Positions 1 through 12,354 of a stretch of 64,000 bases of DNA are shown piece by piece (the stretch's first letter is position 1; every line of letters starts with the position of its first letter). The position numbers and the translations under genes were made by a program. Source of the DNA: Coniella vitis (Eukaryota > Ascomycota > Sordariomycetes > Diaporthales > Schizoparmaceae); NCBI GenBank assembly GCA_011317545.1, contig WUJK01000011.1, positions 759,501-823,500 of the forward strand, in the 5' to 3' direction. The notes below the pieces were generated by a model, which did no database searches, was not told the origin of the DNA, and saw only the letters and a list, made by a program, of their open reading frames with translations.

Positions 1-351
1 TTGTGGGACTTGCAAAGCAATAAGGCCAGCGCAGTCCCACTCTCGACTCAACCCACCAACCAAAACAAGGAAAAAGGGGGGGCCCGTTTCTCAACGAGCA
101 ACACACGACGACAGCCTAGACGACACGCCACTACCGCTCCTCGGAACCTTGTGTGCTGACCGCGCTTTTAGGCCTGGTCTCGCCTTCTCCTGACCTCGTT
201 CTGTCGAGCCGGATTCTGGCTTCCCTTTCTTCTCTCCATCTCTCTTTCTTCCTAGCTCTTCCGCTATATTGCGATCACCCTCACGATTGGGCCTTGAATC
301 TCGAGAGCTTCGCTGCTCCGCCTGTCCCATCGAGTCGTGAACCACACGCAG
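1..351 (+). promoter_or_regulatory. Upstream leader of the MCT-like transporter
   Basis: No gene is visible before the first ATG at 352. The stretch from about 180 to 270 is very rich in C and T (runs of ttctctcc and tctttcttcc). This is the usual look of a core promoter or 5' leader in filamentous ascomycetes, so transcription probably starts in or just after it. An open frame on the opposite strand (91-660) is a shadow of the coding exon. I do not recognise a specific regulator site. Confidence 0.4.
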
Positions 352-2117
352 ATGGCATTCGACCAAAACAATGCAGAGGACAGCTGCGTAAAAAACCACT
401 TCAGCACAGACAATTGCTGCTGCTCGACCACGACCGACCATCACACTACTGACGCTCAACACCACGGCTTTGCCAGCCGCGACACCACTGACGATCTCGA
501 AAAGCTGCACTTCAATGTACAGGAGCCCGACCACGAAGACGGCCGTCACCATCCGCTTTCCAAGGAGCAGTACGCCATCGAGCAGAATGGCCACCCACAC
601 GACAATAGCGATGGCGCCAACCTGACAGCCCAATCCTCGCGCTCGTCCACCAATCATCAAGACGCCACCCAGCTGCCCGAAAGGGTTGCATCGCGGCGCA
701 TGTCGGCTGGCTCAGTCCTGACCTTTCCCGAGGGCGGTCTCGATGGCTGGCTGGCCGTTGCTGGCTCATTTTGCGCCATGCTTTCCATTTACGGCCTCAT
801 CAACTCGTCGGCCGTCTTTGAGTCATACTTCTCCGAGCACCAGCTCAAGGACTATAGTTCGTCGCAGATTGGCTGGGTGTTTAGCTTGTACCTCTTCTGC
901 GTCTTTTTCGTCGGCATCTACATTGGACCCATCTTTGACCGTCAAGGACCGAGCTGGCTGGTTCCCACTGGGAGCTTATGCATTGTGCTGAGTCTGATGC
1001 TCTTGGGATTGTGTACAGGTATGTTTTCTGTGCTCTCTCTTCCTTTTTCTCTCTCCTGGGCGAACAACCGCCAGAAATCTTCGTCAGCATCACAATCTCA
1101 CCGGCCAATCGAACAGAGTACTACCAAATCATACTCACTTACTCCATTCTGGGCGGCCTTGGGGGAGCACTTCTCAACTCCCCCGCCTATGCTACCATCG
1201 CCCACCACTTCAATACCCGTCGCGGGTTTGCCACAGGCATCGCCACCACAGCTGGCGGCATCGGCGGTATCATCTTTCCAATCATGCTGCAAAGGCTGCT
1301 ACCGCAGCTCGGCTTTGCCTGGACCACCCGTATCCTCGGCTTCATTATGCTCGGTCTTGCCGTGCCGTACAACCTCTGGATCAAGGCCCGCCTTCCGCCT
1401 CGCCGCGACAGCAAGCTCTCCACCTCTTCCTCTTCCTCTGGCAGCAATGGTGTGCCGTCTGACCGCGGCGGCCTTTTCCGCATTTGGTGGACAAACTTTG
1501 TCAACGCCCTGCCCAAATTCGACGTCTTCCGCAACCCGCGCTTTGCCCTCGCGGCCGCCGGCATCTTCTTCATGGAATGGGGGCTCTTCATCCCCTTGAC
1601 CTTTATCGTCTCGTACGCCGCTGCAAAGGGCTCCAATGCTAACTCCTCCTACACCTTACTCTCCTACCTCAACGCCGGCTCCGTCCTAGGTCGCTTCCTC
1701 CCAGGCGCACTCGCCGACCGCCTCGGCCGCTTTAACGTCATCATCCTCACAATTACCCTGTGCTGCGCAACGGTTCTCGGTCTCTGGCTGCCCGCTGGCA
1801 ACTCCGAATCCATGATCATCGCCTTCACCGTCGTCTTCGGCTTTGCTAGCGGCAGTAACCTTGGCCTCATTCCCGTCTGTCTCGGCCAGCTGTGCGACGC
1901 GCGAGAGTACGGCCGGTACATTACGACAGCCAACTTCCTCGCGAGCTTCGGCACGCTTAGCAGTACGCCCATTGGCGGCGCGCTGGTCGGCAGTGGTGGA
2001 GACAAAGGGTGGATGGCGGTGATCCTCTTTTCGGGCGTGTCGTATGCGATTGCACTCGTGTGCTATACGTCGGCTAGGGTGCTAGCGGTGGGATGGGACC
2101 CTAGAATCATCTACTGA
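352..2117 (+). CDS. MFS transporter, monocarboxylate (MCT/MCH) type
   Basis: Two exons, 352-1018 and 1117-2117, give 555 residues. The intron (donor gtatgt at 1019, acceptor cag at 1116) restores the family segment ...LGLCTEYYQIILTYS.... The first in-frame ATG is 352, although the frame is open a little further upstream. Residues 1-130 form a hydrophilic, cytosolic tail with a Cys/His cluster (CCC then HH) near residue 25. About 12 hydrophobic segments follow, in two groups of six joined by a Ser-rich loop. The segments GGLGGALLNSP, RRGFATGIATTAGGIGG and ALADRLGRFN match fungal MCT-like porters, the family of yeast riboflavin transporter Mch5 and its Mch paralogues. It should move a small organic acid or vitamin across the plasma membrane by proton symport or facilitated diffusion. 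The substrate cannot be read from sequence. Its 3' neighbour is convergent. Confidence 0.88.
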
Positions 2118-2670
2118 GAGGGATGTTGTCGTGTTTTCCTGTTATATCACCACCCGTCACTCTTCCAAAGTAGTGGTGCGAGGAGATTAGCATTGTGACT
2201 AGACCGTTGAAGTCGGATACCAGTATTCTGGCGTCACAAAGCAAGATCGCCAGGAAGCTGTGGTGTCCTTTTCTCATGACGGAATGCGCAGATCATGGCA
2301 TATGCAACCGAGCGGATGCAGTTCTGGAGCGATTCACCTGTATCTCTGACATAAGAGAGTCGGCTTGCGCTTTTGAAGGAAGCGTCGCCAACGAACAAGA
2401 ACGGGGGCAACTTGAAAGGGGAACCAAAGAAGAAAATCAAGGAAAGGAGACAGGGATCGTAGCGAAAATGCCAGCTACATAATAACACGACTATGCACCC
2501 CAAAACAAATATACATTATGATCGGCTGTTTTCTTTTATACAAGACAAGTCGATACATAACAGATTTCTCTTCTCCCCTTATTCTCCACCCGCTTCATCC
2601 TTTATGACGTCTCTCGAGTGCCTCTTGTTCCTTTGACGGGTACCATGCCTCATGCGGGATACAGGAATAT

Positions 2671-2701
<31 letters not shown>

Positions 2702-3952
2702 TATATATATATAAAGGTCCTTCCTTATTTTGGACTTCCAGTACACTATAATAATCAAAGAAATGCACCTGGCAAACTGATGCACCATGGAAATGCCCAC
2801 AAAACTTTACAATCCCCCAGGGCCCACATACCAGTCACTCCGTTTGTCATTCTTCGTTCCTCCAGATGTCCAAACACTCCCCCCCCCCGGGGCGTTCTCC
2901 TTTGAGAAACTTGCCTCGAAAAGGTACGTACTCGCGATGTATTCATATATACATTATGTACTTTATCCCCTTCAAACAACCCGGCATTTCTCAACAAAGA
3001 CACTGACGACCAGACCATTTGAAAACGGTCACCGTCCAAAGCTTGGGATAGCCAGCTCAAACTTTCTAACAAAGTTACTATTGCCGAGCAGCAGAGTTTG
3101 GCATAGAAAAGAACCTTGTTTGCCAGGACAGGATGACATTTCAAAAAGAAAAAAGAAAAAGAAGAAAAAAATCCAGCGCAAGACCAGCGTGTACATAGTA
3201 CAAGACTTTGGGTGAACAGAACGCCGATACTTGGCAACAAACAAGGTCTGAGGGGGCATCCCGTCTTGGGTTGAAAGACGCAATAAAGACAGCTTGCGCT
3301 ACAAAGACGTCACAGCAAGTCGTGTGCAGCAGAGTAATTTAAAATGGCGAAGTCAAGACACGAAGGTTTATATTAGCTATTACTTTAGTCGATGCTATAG
3401 GCCGTCTACAGCAGACCAGATCTAAGATGATCCGGGTCCGCCTATAGAGCCGAACCGCCAAGCACGCGCCGTCCCAACAACAAATGCACAAAACCAAGCC
3501 TACCATCTCTTTTTTTCCAGACAAATATCTTTTTTTGTTTGCTTTTTTTTTGTTTTCTCTTTGTGGACATAGTATGTTTCCATCATCGTCGGTATCCGTT
3601 GCCCTTCGAAACGACTGTCTTTGGGTATACTTCGGGTATCAAAACAAAGGACAAGTGTGAGTCGCAATCAAGGCAAGACTCGGAATCGTAGACAACAAGG
3701 AAAGTCGGCCTCCCCTAATTGAGAAGTTGTTCCGAGACAAATGGGAATCTGGGTATCTCGAAATGCAAATCCGATCCCTTACACCCGGGGGATGGGTATC
3801 ATATGGTGTGGTGATGCTTTCATGCGACGCCTCTGGGGTCATCAACCTCGCTGGTTATTTTATAGGTGTTTGCTTCCATCCGTAATCAACTGGGTCAGAA
3901 CCTGATCCTGTTAACAGTAGTATTTGGACCGGGTTTTGGTGCCGCCAGCTTC
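2118..3952. other. Intergenic region with microsatellites and 3' UTR sequence
   Basis: This lies between two convergent genes, so it should hold both 3' UTRs. I see no conserved coding sequence; the short frames here overlap on both strands and have no intron logic or family resemblance. It contains an (AG)n tract that passes into (AT)n at 2676-2713, a C run at 2880-2889, A/G-rich DNA at 3145-3170, T runs near 3510-3550, and one exact GTACATAGTAC at 3191-3201. A further ACATAGTA lies near 3567. Confidence 0.6.
2676..2713. repeat. (AG)n then (AT)n compound microsatellite
   Basis: About 24 bases of alternating AG are followed directly by about 12 bases of alternating AT, in the 3' intergenic space between the transporter and the PH-domain gene. 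It is probably length-variable between strains. No function is implied. Confidence 0.95.
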
Positions 3953-6232
3953 CTAAGCAGTGGCAGTGACGACGGGGGCGCTGGCCACAGAAACCTCCTT
4001 GGCAGGCTCGCTGGACTCGGCGGCAGCAGGTTCAGCAGCGGCAGCCTCCTCAGAAGCGGCAGCCTCCTCAGCGGGCTTCTCCTCGACAGGGGCGGCCTCC
4101 TCAGAAGTGGCGGCCTCAGCAGGGGCCTCGGCAATCTTGTCCTCGGCCTTGTCGGCGGGCTTCTCAGCCTTGCCCTTGCCCTGTATGCACGCATTTAGCA
4201 ATGTATCAGATATATGGGAATGGTGTTGTGCACCAACTAACCTTGATGGTAGCGCGGAACTTGGAGAAGGCGTTGTTGCCCTTCTTGTCGCCGTCAGGAG
4301 AGGAAGCCTCAGCCTCGGGGCTGGCCGGGGCAGCGTCGGCCTTCTTGCCGAAGCTGAAAGGGAAAGCAGACTTGCGCTTGTCAGCCTTGACGTCCTTCTT
4401 CTCAGCCTCGGTGGTGGGGCTGGCGACAGGAGCAACGGCAGCATCGGCGGGCTCGACGGTGGTGGTCTCCACGGGAACGTTGGCGGGCGAGGAGACGTCG
4501 GCGCTCAAAGGCTCGGTGGCCTCAGGCTTGGGGATGACAGGCGCAGTCTGAAAGTAGCGCGAAAAGCAATCCTGATTAGCACCGGAGCCTTATGCAACCA
4601 AGACATTGTCACGGGCGGGTTTGGTAGCTTACCTCTGCAACCTCAGGAGCGGCGTCCTTAGTGGTGGCGGTGGTGGGGACGGCCTCCTCAGTCTTCTTTC
4701 TGCCGAAAGACAGACCACCGAACAGGCTAGTTTTAACAGTTAGCCAAAAGGCCTCAAAAGGTGGTTTTTTTTTGGGTGACAGTTATTGCAAGAGCTTGAC
4801 GTACCTGGCGCGCTTGGAAGGCGTGGGCTTCTCGACGGGCTTGACTTCCTTGGTCTCGGCCTCGGTGGTTTCAGCGGCGGCTTCGGTGGTGGCAGCGGCC
4901 TCGGTGGCCTCAGCCTCAGGCTCAACAGCGGCGGGGGCTTCAGCGACAGCCTCAGTAGCGGCAGGGGCCTCAGCTGGGGCCTCAGCATCAGCAGACTCGG
5001 CGATGGGAGCCTCCTTCTTCTCCTCGGGCTTCTTCTCATCCTTTTTGCCCAAGAAAGAGCCAAAGATGGAGGTGCGCTTCCTGCTAGGGGAGCGCTTGCG
5101 CTCCTCAGTCTTGGTCTCCTTGGCCTCTTCCTTGGCCTCCTCCTTGGGGGCTTCAGTGACGGCAGCAGCAACAGCAGGGGTCTCTTCAGTGGTTTCAGGA
5201 ACGGCGGCAGTCTCCTCAACAGCCTTGGGGGTCTCGTCAACCTTCTTCTCCTCGGCCTTCTCCTCCTTCTTAGCAGGAGCAAAAGAAGCAATAGTGGCCT
5301 TGTACTTCTCGGACTCAGTGACGGTCTCGGAGACCTCCTTGGCCTCGGTTATCTTGACCTTGAGCTGAGCGACCCAGTTGTCACGCTCGGCCTGGGAACC
5401 GGCCTTGAACGTGTGCTTGTGGCCCTTGGACGACAGGACGAACTTGTTGGTGCCATCAGTGGTGGGCTCAGCAGCATCAGCCTAGAAATAAAAGATATCT
5501 GTTAGCTCAGCTTCCTACGTATGAAGCGCTTTGCAGACCAAAGCCTGCGGCAAGCGTGTCTTACCAAAAGAATCGCGCCGCTGGGGGCAGACTTGTCGGT
5601 GCCCTTTTCAGCGTAGAACAGGAGGCCCTTGCCGGTCTCGCTGGCCCAGGCAGCGAGGTGGTGGTCCTTCAGCAGAGAAGGAACCTTCTTGGGGTCGACG
5701 GCCTCGGAGCCGAACCAAAAGAACTTCTTGGAGTAGATGAAGTTCCTGCAAGACAATTCGTTAGCGACATCATCATGCAGACAACCGTTTTGATGAGTAA
5801 TGCTGCGCTGGTACGTACTTGGGGAAGTTGCTGCCCTTATGCTCGAGCTGGCCATCCTCAACAGGCTCGGCATCCTGCTTGACCTCTTCATCCTTAGCCT
5901 CCTCCTTGGCCTCCTCCTTGGCCTCTTCTTGCACAGGGGCGGCAGCGGCGGCCTCAGTAGCGGCAGGGGCCTCGGTAGCCTCAGTAGCGGTTTCGGTGGC
6001 TGTTGACACACAAGACGTTGATCAGCAAGGGACGCTTTCCTAGTGTAGGTGACGGGCTGCTCAATACGAGCAGACACTGTGGATGGTTTCGTCGCATACC
6101 AGCAGGGAGAGCGACCTCCTCCTCCTTGGGGGCCTCAGCAGCGGGAGCCTCGACGGCAGCGGGAGCAGCCTCGGTGGCGGTCACGGGAGTCTCCTCCTGG
6201 GGGATCTCGACAGGCTTGGTTTCGTCGGCCAT
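3953..6232 (-). CDS. PH-domain protein with Ala/Glu-rich tracts (Meu6-like)
   Basis: Seven exons on the minus strand: 6232-6100, 5999-5819, 5745-5565, 5481-4805, 4726-4633, 4547-4242 and 4180-3953. Every junction is GT-AG and keeps phase, giving 599 residues. Residues 1-100 are Ala/Glu/Pro-rich. A pleckstrin-homology fold follows at roughly 100-205, with the segments NFIYSKKFFWFGSEAV, GKGLLFYAEKG, KFVLSSKGHKHTFKAG and ERDNWVAQLKVKI; the last carries the invariant C-terminal-helix Trp. The rest is acidic Ala/Glu/Lys low complexity broken by short basic patches (RKRSPSRKR, GRKKTEE, DKRKSAFPFSFGKK). The best family match I know is the fungal PH protein group that includes fission yeast Meu6. PH domains bind phosphoinositides or proteins, so a membrane-peripheral adaptor role is inferred. 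Codon use is strongly biased to GCC, GAG and AAG, which suggests high expression. Confidence 0.85.
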
Positions 6233-6500
6233 TGTGAAAATATAGCGTTGGTGGGTTGGGAACAACCGGGTATCTCTAATAAACGCAAGAAAAAAAGAAG
6301 AAGAAAAGACCCAAGACAGGTGGAAAGATTAGAACTATTGAGCTTCTCAGAGCAAGCCAAGGATAGTTAGTCCTCGGAGAATAGCGATGAAGAAGAATGG
6401 GATTGTGCTTTCGTCCCGTGCGATTGGAGTGAATCGGGGGCAGCAGAAGTAGTATGGGGAAAGGGAGAGAGAGAGAGAGAAGAAAAAGAGGCAGGAGGAC
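6233..6500 (-). promoter_or_regulatory. CT-rich promoter/leader of the PH-domain gene
   Basis: Immediately upstream of the ATG at 6232, the minus strand has long pyrimidine runs: CTTTTCTTCTTC at about 6290-6310 and an (AG)n tract, read as CT on the minus strand, at 6464-6482. CT-rich blocks just before the start site are typical of strongly expressed genes in filamentous ascomycetes and agree with the biased codon use of this gene. Calling it a promoter is inference from position and composition. Confidence 0.5.
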
Positions 6501-7349
6501 TTGGGAAGGAAGGGACGAGAGTTTTTGAGTTGGTCGTACTTTATTTGTGTCTTTGCGCGAGGGAGGGTCATTGCTCGCCGTGTAAGTACTATGTATCCGT
6601 TGTATTCAGGTACACGGTACATTCAACTTACGGTGGGCCTGGGCACAAGGGTTCAAAAAGACACAATACGCGGTACACGGACAGGTGCCATGTACTCCAG
6701 ATACCTGGCTGGTATGCTAGGTACCGTGTACATGGTGGAGGAAAGCGAGTGGAGCCCTTGGCAGCATGTGGGTCTTCAGCCGAGAATGTACAAGGTACTT
6801 TCGAAGTGGAAATGGCGCCTCACACGGGTCTGGGCTGGATGTTGCATCCACGGGATCAGTTCGATAAGAGGCTGCGAAAATGCTTGTTCGTCCTGTTGCT
6901 TCATTTCCCTTCTGGACAGGATGAAGCGCGCCTAGGAGCAACTGCAAGCCAGTCAGGCAGTCTCGTTCTGACACACTGTAAGGGCACTGTCATGCTGGCT
7001 GGCTTGGTGAGCGTGTTCCATAGTAGGGGTCCGCCATGCAGCATGGCAAAACGGTACCGTAAAATTCGTCTCCACCCAGCCCTCCGTCGGTACATGAGTG
7101 ATCATTTGACTACGTAGAACCATCGCAGTACTTTGAGTCCAACCTCCCCCTTATCTGACGCATGGCAGGATCTTGGGAGGCCGTTCCGTCTTTTGATCCC
7201 ACTGGCGATATTTAGATCCAGCGCTGGGCTAACTGGTACTGATACGATGTGCGCCTGGCAAGCGCTGACTTGCAATATGGATCAAAGAGGCGTGGACGGT
7301 TGTAATTACGAGAATGCTGGGCCAAGGACTATGTACTGATTGCAGGGCC

Positions 7350-7366
7350 AAAAAAAAAAAAAAAAA
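7350..7366. repeat. Poly-A tract (17 A)
   Basis: A run of 17 A follows tgcagggcc. Seventeen to twenty-three bases upstream is the word ACTATGTAC (7328-7336). I looked for a retroposed body upstream and did not see one. Confidence 0.9.
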
Positions 7367-8040
7367 CTACCCAAATTCCAGAGGATAACTTCAACCACAG
7401 ATCAAGTGCTTCCAACCCGTCAAAGATAGGTACCCAAGTACCGGCATCCCACAGGAAGATGGCTGCAAGGATGCAGGGATGGGTCCGTATTATTACTGCA
7501 CTTCAGTCAGTAGTGAGTACTTAGGTACGGCAGAGTAATATAAGTAACATACTATCGCGAGCAGTGTCCCATAGCTAATTTCAACGTTCTATGATCTGTG
7601 CTGCTCGCAAATGGCCACATTTGCACCATAGGAGGCCACGATACAAGAGTGCTTCCCATCTTGCATAGTGGCAGCAATCATACAAAACCTCTTTCTTCTC
7701 CCCTTGCACACAATTACCGGGGCCGGTACGTTATCGCCCTGGTCCTCTCCCGCCTCGTAGGCTGCATCTGGCTGGCGTGTCGCGCGCTGCAGGAGGCTGC
7801 ATATTGCTATAGACACCGCGCATATAACAGCACATAGTACGGGTGACGATCTCACTGGGGCTCCTTCTGGCTTTGCAGTGCCATTTCTAGTGCCATGGAC
7901 AACGCTTCGCCATGCGTGTTGACGATCGCGATATCAACACAAAGCCCGCGTGGTGCGCATGAAAAACTGGTGGGGTCGCTCAGCAGCCAGTGTAAAAACT
8001 TTCGGCAAGTGCCTAATTGGGACCGCTGTGACCCACCAGC

Positions 8041-8086
8041 GGGCCACCCAGGGCCGCCCAGAGCCAGGGCCGCCTAGGGCCACCCA
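8041..8086. repeat. Tandem GGGCCRCCYA decamer repeat
   Basis: Four 10-base units, GGGCCACCCA, GGGCCGCCCA, GGGCCGCCTA and GGGCCACCCA, lie at 8041-8050, 8051-8060, 8067-8076 and 8077-8086. The second and third are separated by gagcca. The first and last are identical, which points to a short duplicated array. It lies in the gene-poor block and no coding frame uses it convincingly. Confidence 0.85.
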
Positions 8087-8612
8087 AGACCTGCTGAATT
8101 CCCGTCAACCCTGAATCCAAACCACACCACTACTGCCATGACTGTACGACTGTTTGTGCCACCAAGAACAACCACCAACCTCTACTATGGAGCAGCAGCA
8201 AATCGCATGACCACTGCCGACCCCGCCAAACACAGGGCTGGGCCAGACTGGGCGGACGGACGCAATCTACTCGAGACGAGTGGCACGGCGGGTGTGGTGC
8301 TGCAAGAGGCCAAGTTTTATTCTGTTTCGTCCATGTCCAACTCATCAGCCCATCAAAAGGAGCCCGAAAGGAAAGAAGAACAAAGCTTGCTGCTGCTCTC
8401 GATGCTTCTATCAAAACTAGGTACCAGGCATACAATGAATGTACTACGTATCATAGTACAGTACTTTGAACCAGAAGCGCCACCATGGCCGCCACGACCA
8501 CCCGACCAATCGCGACCCACCGCCGTGACCAGTAATTTCTGTTCTGCACCCTCCCCAACAAGCAACACGCGCCCCTTCGACTAGCTGCAGATGTTCACGA
8601 GACGTCTGACCC

Positions 8613-8661
8613 TTTTTTTTTTTTTTTTTTTTTTGCATGGCTTTGCATGGCTTGCATGGCA
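8613..8661. repeat. Poly-T (22) followed by three TTGCATGGC units
   Basis: A run of 22 T at 8613-8634 is followed directly by three near-identical copies of TTGCATGG(C), ending about 8661. A homopolymer abutting a short tandem repeat fits replication slippage. It could also be the 3' end of a minus-strand retroposed copy, but no body is recognisable. Confidence 0.85.
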
Positions 8662-11600
8662 ACCGCGGCACGCGTGAACGTGTGGTCGGCCTCAGTTTCC
8701 TGTTGCCGATCGGGCTCAACGGTCCAATCTCATTGCCCAGCGTGCCTCAAACCAGCAGAAGAGACCCAGTCAGTGAATGAATGGATGGATGGGCTTGCTT
8801 TCCTTGTGCAACGATTTCCCCATGACACTGCACACTAATGCGCTTGCGATGCGCCCCACGAACCCTCCTTCTGCTCTCTCCCTCTGATAAGGACTCGTGT
8901 GTGTCTTGCTCGCTGGCAGGCTGGATCGTGACGCTAGAGTGAGAATCGACCATTGAAACAGCGTACAGTAGAACGGCTGCCTTGCCATTCAAAAACCTCC
9001 GAAATCACTGTCGGTCATCTGCGTCTGGCACCGCTCTGCCAAGTTTTCTCATGATTCCCTTTGACATCCATCTCGCAGCTGCTTCCAAGGGCTCTGCCAA
9101 ATTTCCACCTGGCGCCTCGCTGTGCGTAGTAGCGTGCAATCAGCCTGAAATCCACTTTTATTTCCCCTTCTTTCTTTCTTTTAATCCCAAGGGACTTCTA
9201 CTGTACCATGTACAATACAGCCTGGCTGGTCGAGTTGCGAAACGAGTTGGCCATGGCCAGCCATCCATCCACAGAGCACGGTCGATCTCTGTTCTTCAAA
9301 CGGAGCCTTTTGATTGCAGCGGCGCATTACGGGCGCTAATGCCCCACTGCAGACCGCAGGTGCCAAGGCGTGGCATCTGCAGGCAGCAAGAGCCCTGACC
9401 CCTGGACGTGAGAGCTGTACGGGAGAAACACGGTACTTCCACAACCAAGTCATCAAATGACGGCAATGCGCCTGGCTTTGGTCGACACTACTATTGCTAT
9501 TATGCATCCCAAGGCGCGCAGGATACTGTCAAAGAGACGGCTCGAGCCATCGACCTAGCAACCCTACCCTCTCTAAGTGTCATGAAACTTCCAATATATT
9601 ACTGACTATATATCTGCCTTCGGAAGCTGGCCGTCCTCGATACCTCTGATCAAATTGCTCCTTATTGACGAATCTCCCACGCGACCCTCATCGACCGCTT
9701 CGCAGTACCATTTCGTGTGCCTACATAGTACACCTGCAATGCGCAGAAGAAGAAGAAAAGTTACAGCCACAGATGGACCTCGACTGGACTCGTCTCCTTT
9801 ATTTCCCATCATCTTTCCACGCCCAATTTCTCTTGGGTGAACAGACAAATTAGTCACAACCAAGTGGCCCGTCCAGCTCGAGCCTCCACCCGTCCTTACA
9901 TAGTAAAGCACAGGCCGCGCATGGAGACTTGACTCGGTGAGGGATCCTCGTCCTGGGCCGCTGCCGCACTACACAGTACTATGTACTGCTGTGTACTATG
10001 ATGACAGGCGCACGCATGGCAACCAAAACGGCGCTGTGCCTTCAGTACGAAATAACCTCTGTTCACTGAACGGTCACGCGCACCCACAGCCTGCTGCCAA
10101 CGTCTTGATCTTGGTTTGCGGTCCATATCTGGCAGTTAGCAGCTGCAAACTGCACCCGCCGCCGGAGCAACAACTGGTGCTGGACCTCCAAGGCCTCGTT
10201 CTTTTGGCGACCACTGTCAAATACACCTCGCGGTCCAACGATTCGGTATGCATGCTGTGTACAAAACAGAGGTGAGCAACAAGCAAAATATCGCTCGCGC
10301 TTCCTACCCGAGACACTCCTTTCTGTGTGTACAATGGAGGGCAGAAGAGACACCGACTGCGGCACCCACCTCAATGTTTCTCACAGAGTTGTTGCAATGG
10401 CAGCCGTCGTTGCAGTGATTGTACCCAAGTCGACTGAACATCATCAATCACAGGACCCGGAACCGCTGTAGCTTTGCACTCGCAGACTCCGTACCGCGCT
10501 CTACACCCACATGCACCTCTCCAAGATCGCATCACGAACACCGACCTTTGCACGACGGGGTCGATGCAGTATGCTTGGTCTCTTTATGCACTTGGGCCTC
10601 GATTATCGACCGACTGCTTAATTGTGTACACCGGGCAGTGACCATCTGAGCGAAAATGCGCGGTATTCTAGCAGAACACTGCTATTGTCCTGTTGTCGTA
10701 ACGCAGCGACACCCTTATCCAGAAAAAGTTCACTGTGTTGCACTACTACCTAGGTATGTATCTGTTTCTGCCCTTTTAATGACGAGGACGTTTCAAGAGC
10801 GCGGCTCTGCTAGAGCCTGCTCGACGGGTGATATACTGCACTTCCCCGGTCATTTCAATTGGTGCTGGTCGAAACACAACCTGCCCGTCCTGGGATACCG
10901 CCCCCCCCCCCTTCTTCCACCCCCCAAAAAGACAATCCAACACAATGCCCTTGAAAAGTTTGGAAAAGCAGGGGGCTGGGAGGGGCAAAACGATCTTCCT
11001 AGCAACTCGGGAGAGATTTTTTCTGCAGCATTTGATTGCTTTGCCAAAGGACGCACACCTTTGTTGAAGTAGAAGCAAAAGCCGGACGGGGCTAAACCAG
11101 ACTCATTCCATTCCGTCCACGGCCCACTGTAGAGGACAGCTCTCTTTGTCACAATCTCAGCGTCTTGATAATCTATTCTTTGTCTCGCGCATCTTGGAAC
11201 ATGTTAGCGAGACTGCACCTTTACTATTTACCTCCATATTAACAAATAACGCCAAAAAGAAGAAAGAGAAGAAAGGCATTGATAACGATCGTGGTACCTT
11301 TTCTTGGTTTTTTGGCTTTTTGGTTTTTTGGTGATTCGAGGTCGTACGACGCTTACATGGCAAAAAGCATGTCGCGTAGCCATGGGGTCCACCGTTTCGC
11401 TTTTTGACCGTTTATATTCGATGTACTTGAACACAGTCAAGGTTCCCTTCTTCTCGTCAACAGGGGCGTTCCCTGCCCCTCTAGACGCAAGTGGGGGCTC
11501 ACGAGGGGAGCGGGAAACAATTCAGGGACGGGCACTTGCGACACGACCTAGGAAAAGGTTGCATCTTCTTTGCGAACCATTGGACAGCGCACACTTGCCC

Positions 11601-12183
11601 GAAACCCAAATCCTTTTCTTTGTTTTGGGGCATGATGTTTATCGGTCCGCACATATTCCCATCTCATTCATATCTTGTCACAAAGAAGAGGCGTTTATGG
11701 AGGGGCCAAGCGGCGGGGCGGTCCCTGCTGTCTTGATTGGTATTCTTTTTGTTGATCCTTGCCAGCTTGCTAATGTACTAGGACGCAAGGACCATCTTTT
11801 GTTCGGATGGAGGTTTCTCGTAGGGGAAAGGCCAATCTCAATTTTATAACCAAGGGTATCCTATTCTACCAGTACTATGTACTGAAGGGATCCAATATTT
11901 CTGCAAGGTAGCTTTGTCATGTCCCCTTTTCATTCGCTCGCGATGGGATGAACACGTCCTGCCGTCAGATGTGCCGTTTCCAACACCAGCCATCCTCTGA
12001 TATTATCCTGTTTCCTTTGTTGATGTTCACCCCTTTTTGTCCTTCTCTCTCGGGATCAGACAGATCATTGAATGTGTCAGACGGCTTTAATAACTAACCT
12101 TACCATGTACCGTCAAGTTACGCTCTCGGTTGGATAGCAACTCAATCTCCTATACCATGTAGTAGATGAGGTATTGAGAAGCA

Positions 12184-12354
12184 GGGGGGGGGGCAAGCAA
12201 AAAGGGAGAACTCTAAACCGAAAAGCCTATCTGTATACATATACTATAGTATATGCATAGGCAAAAAAATTCATAGATTATGTAGGATACATAGAATCAT
12301 GGTGCATGGTCGTTGATTTCTCTCGATGGCATATTTTGGGGCGGGGGGGGGGGG
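12184..12354. repeat. Pair of long G runs (10 and 12 G)
   Basis: G10 lies at 12184-12193 and G12 at 12343-12354, the latter preceded by a separate G4 run and a single C. Such runs can form G-quadruplex or triplex DNA. No gene is visible around them. Confidence 0.85.

Noticed and set aside
11304..11849. 181-codon plus-strand frame
   Set aside because: It begins in a T/G-rich simple stretch and has no recognisable segment or splice context. Its composition changes along the length as in non-coding DNA.
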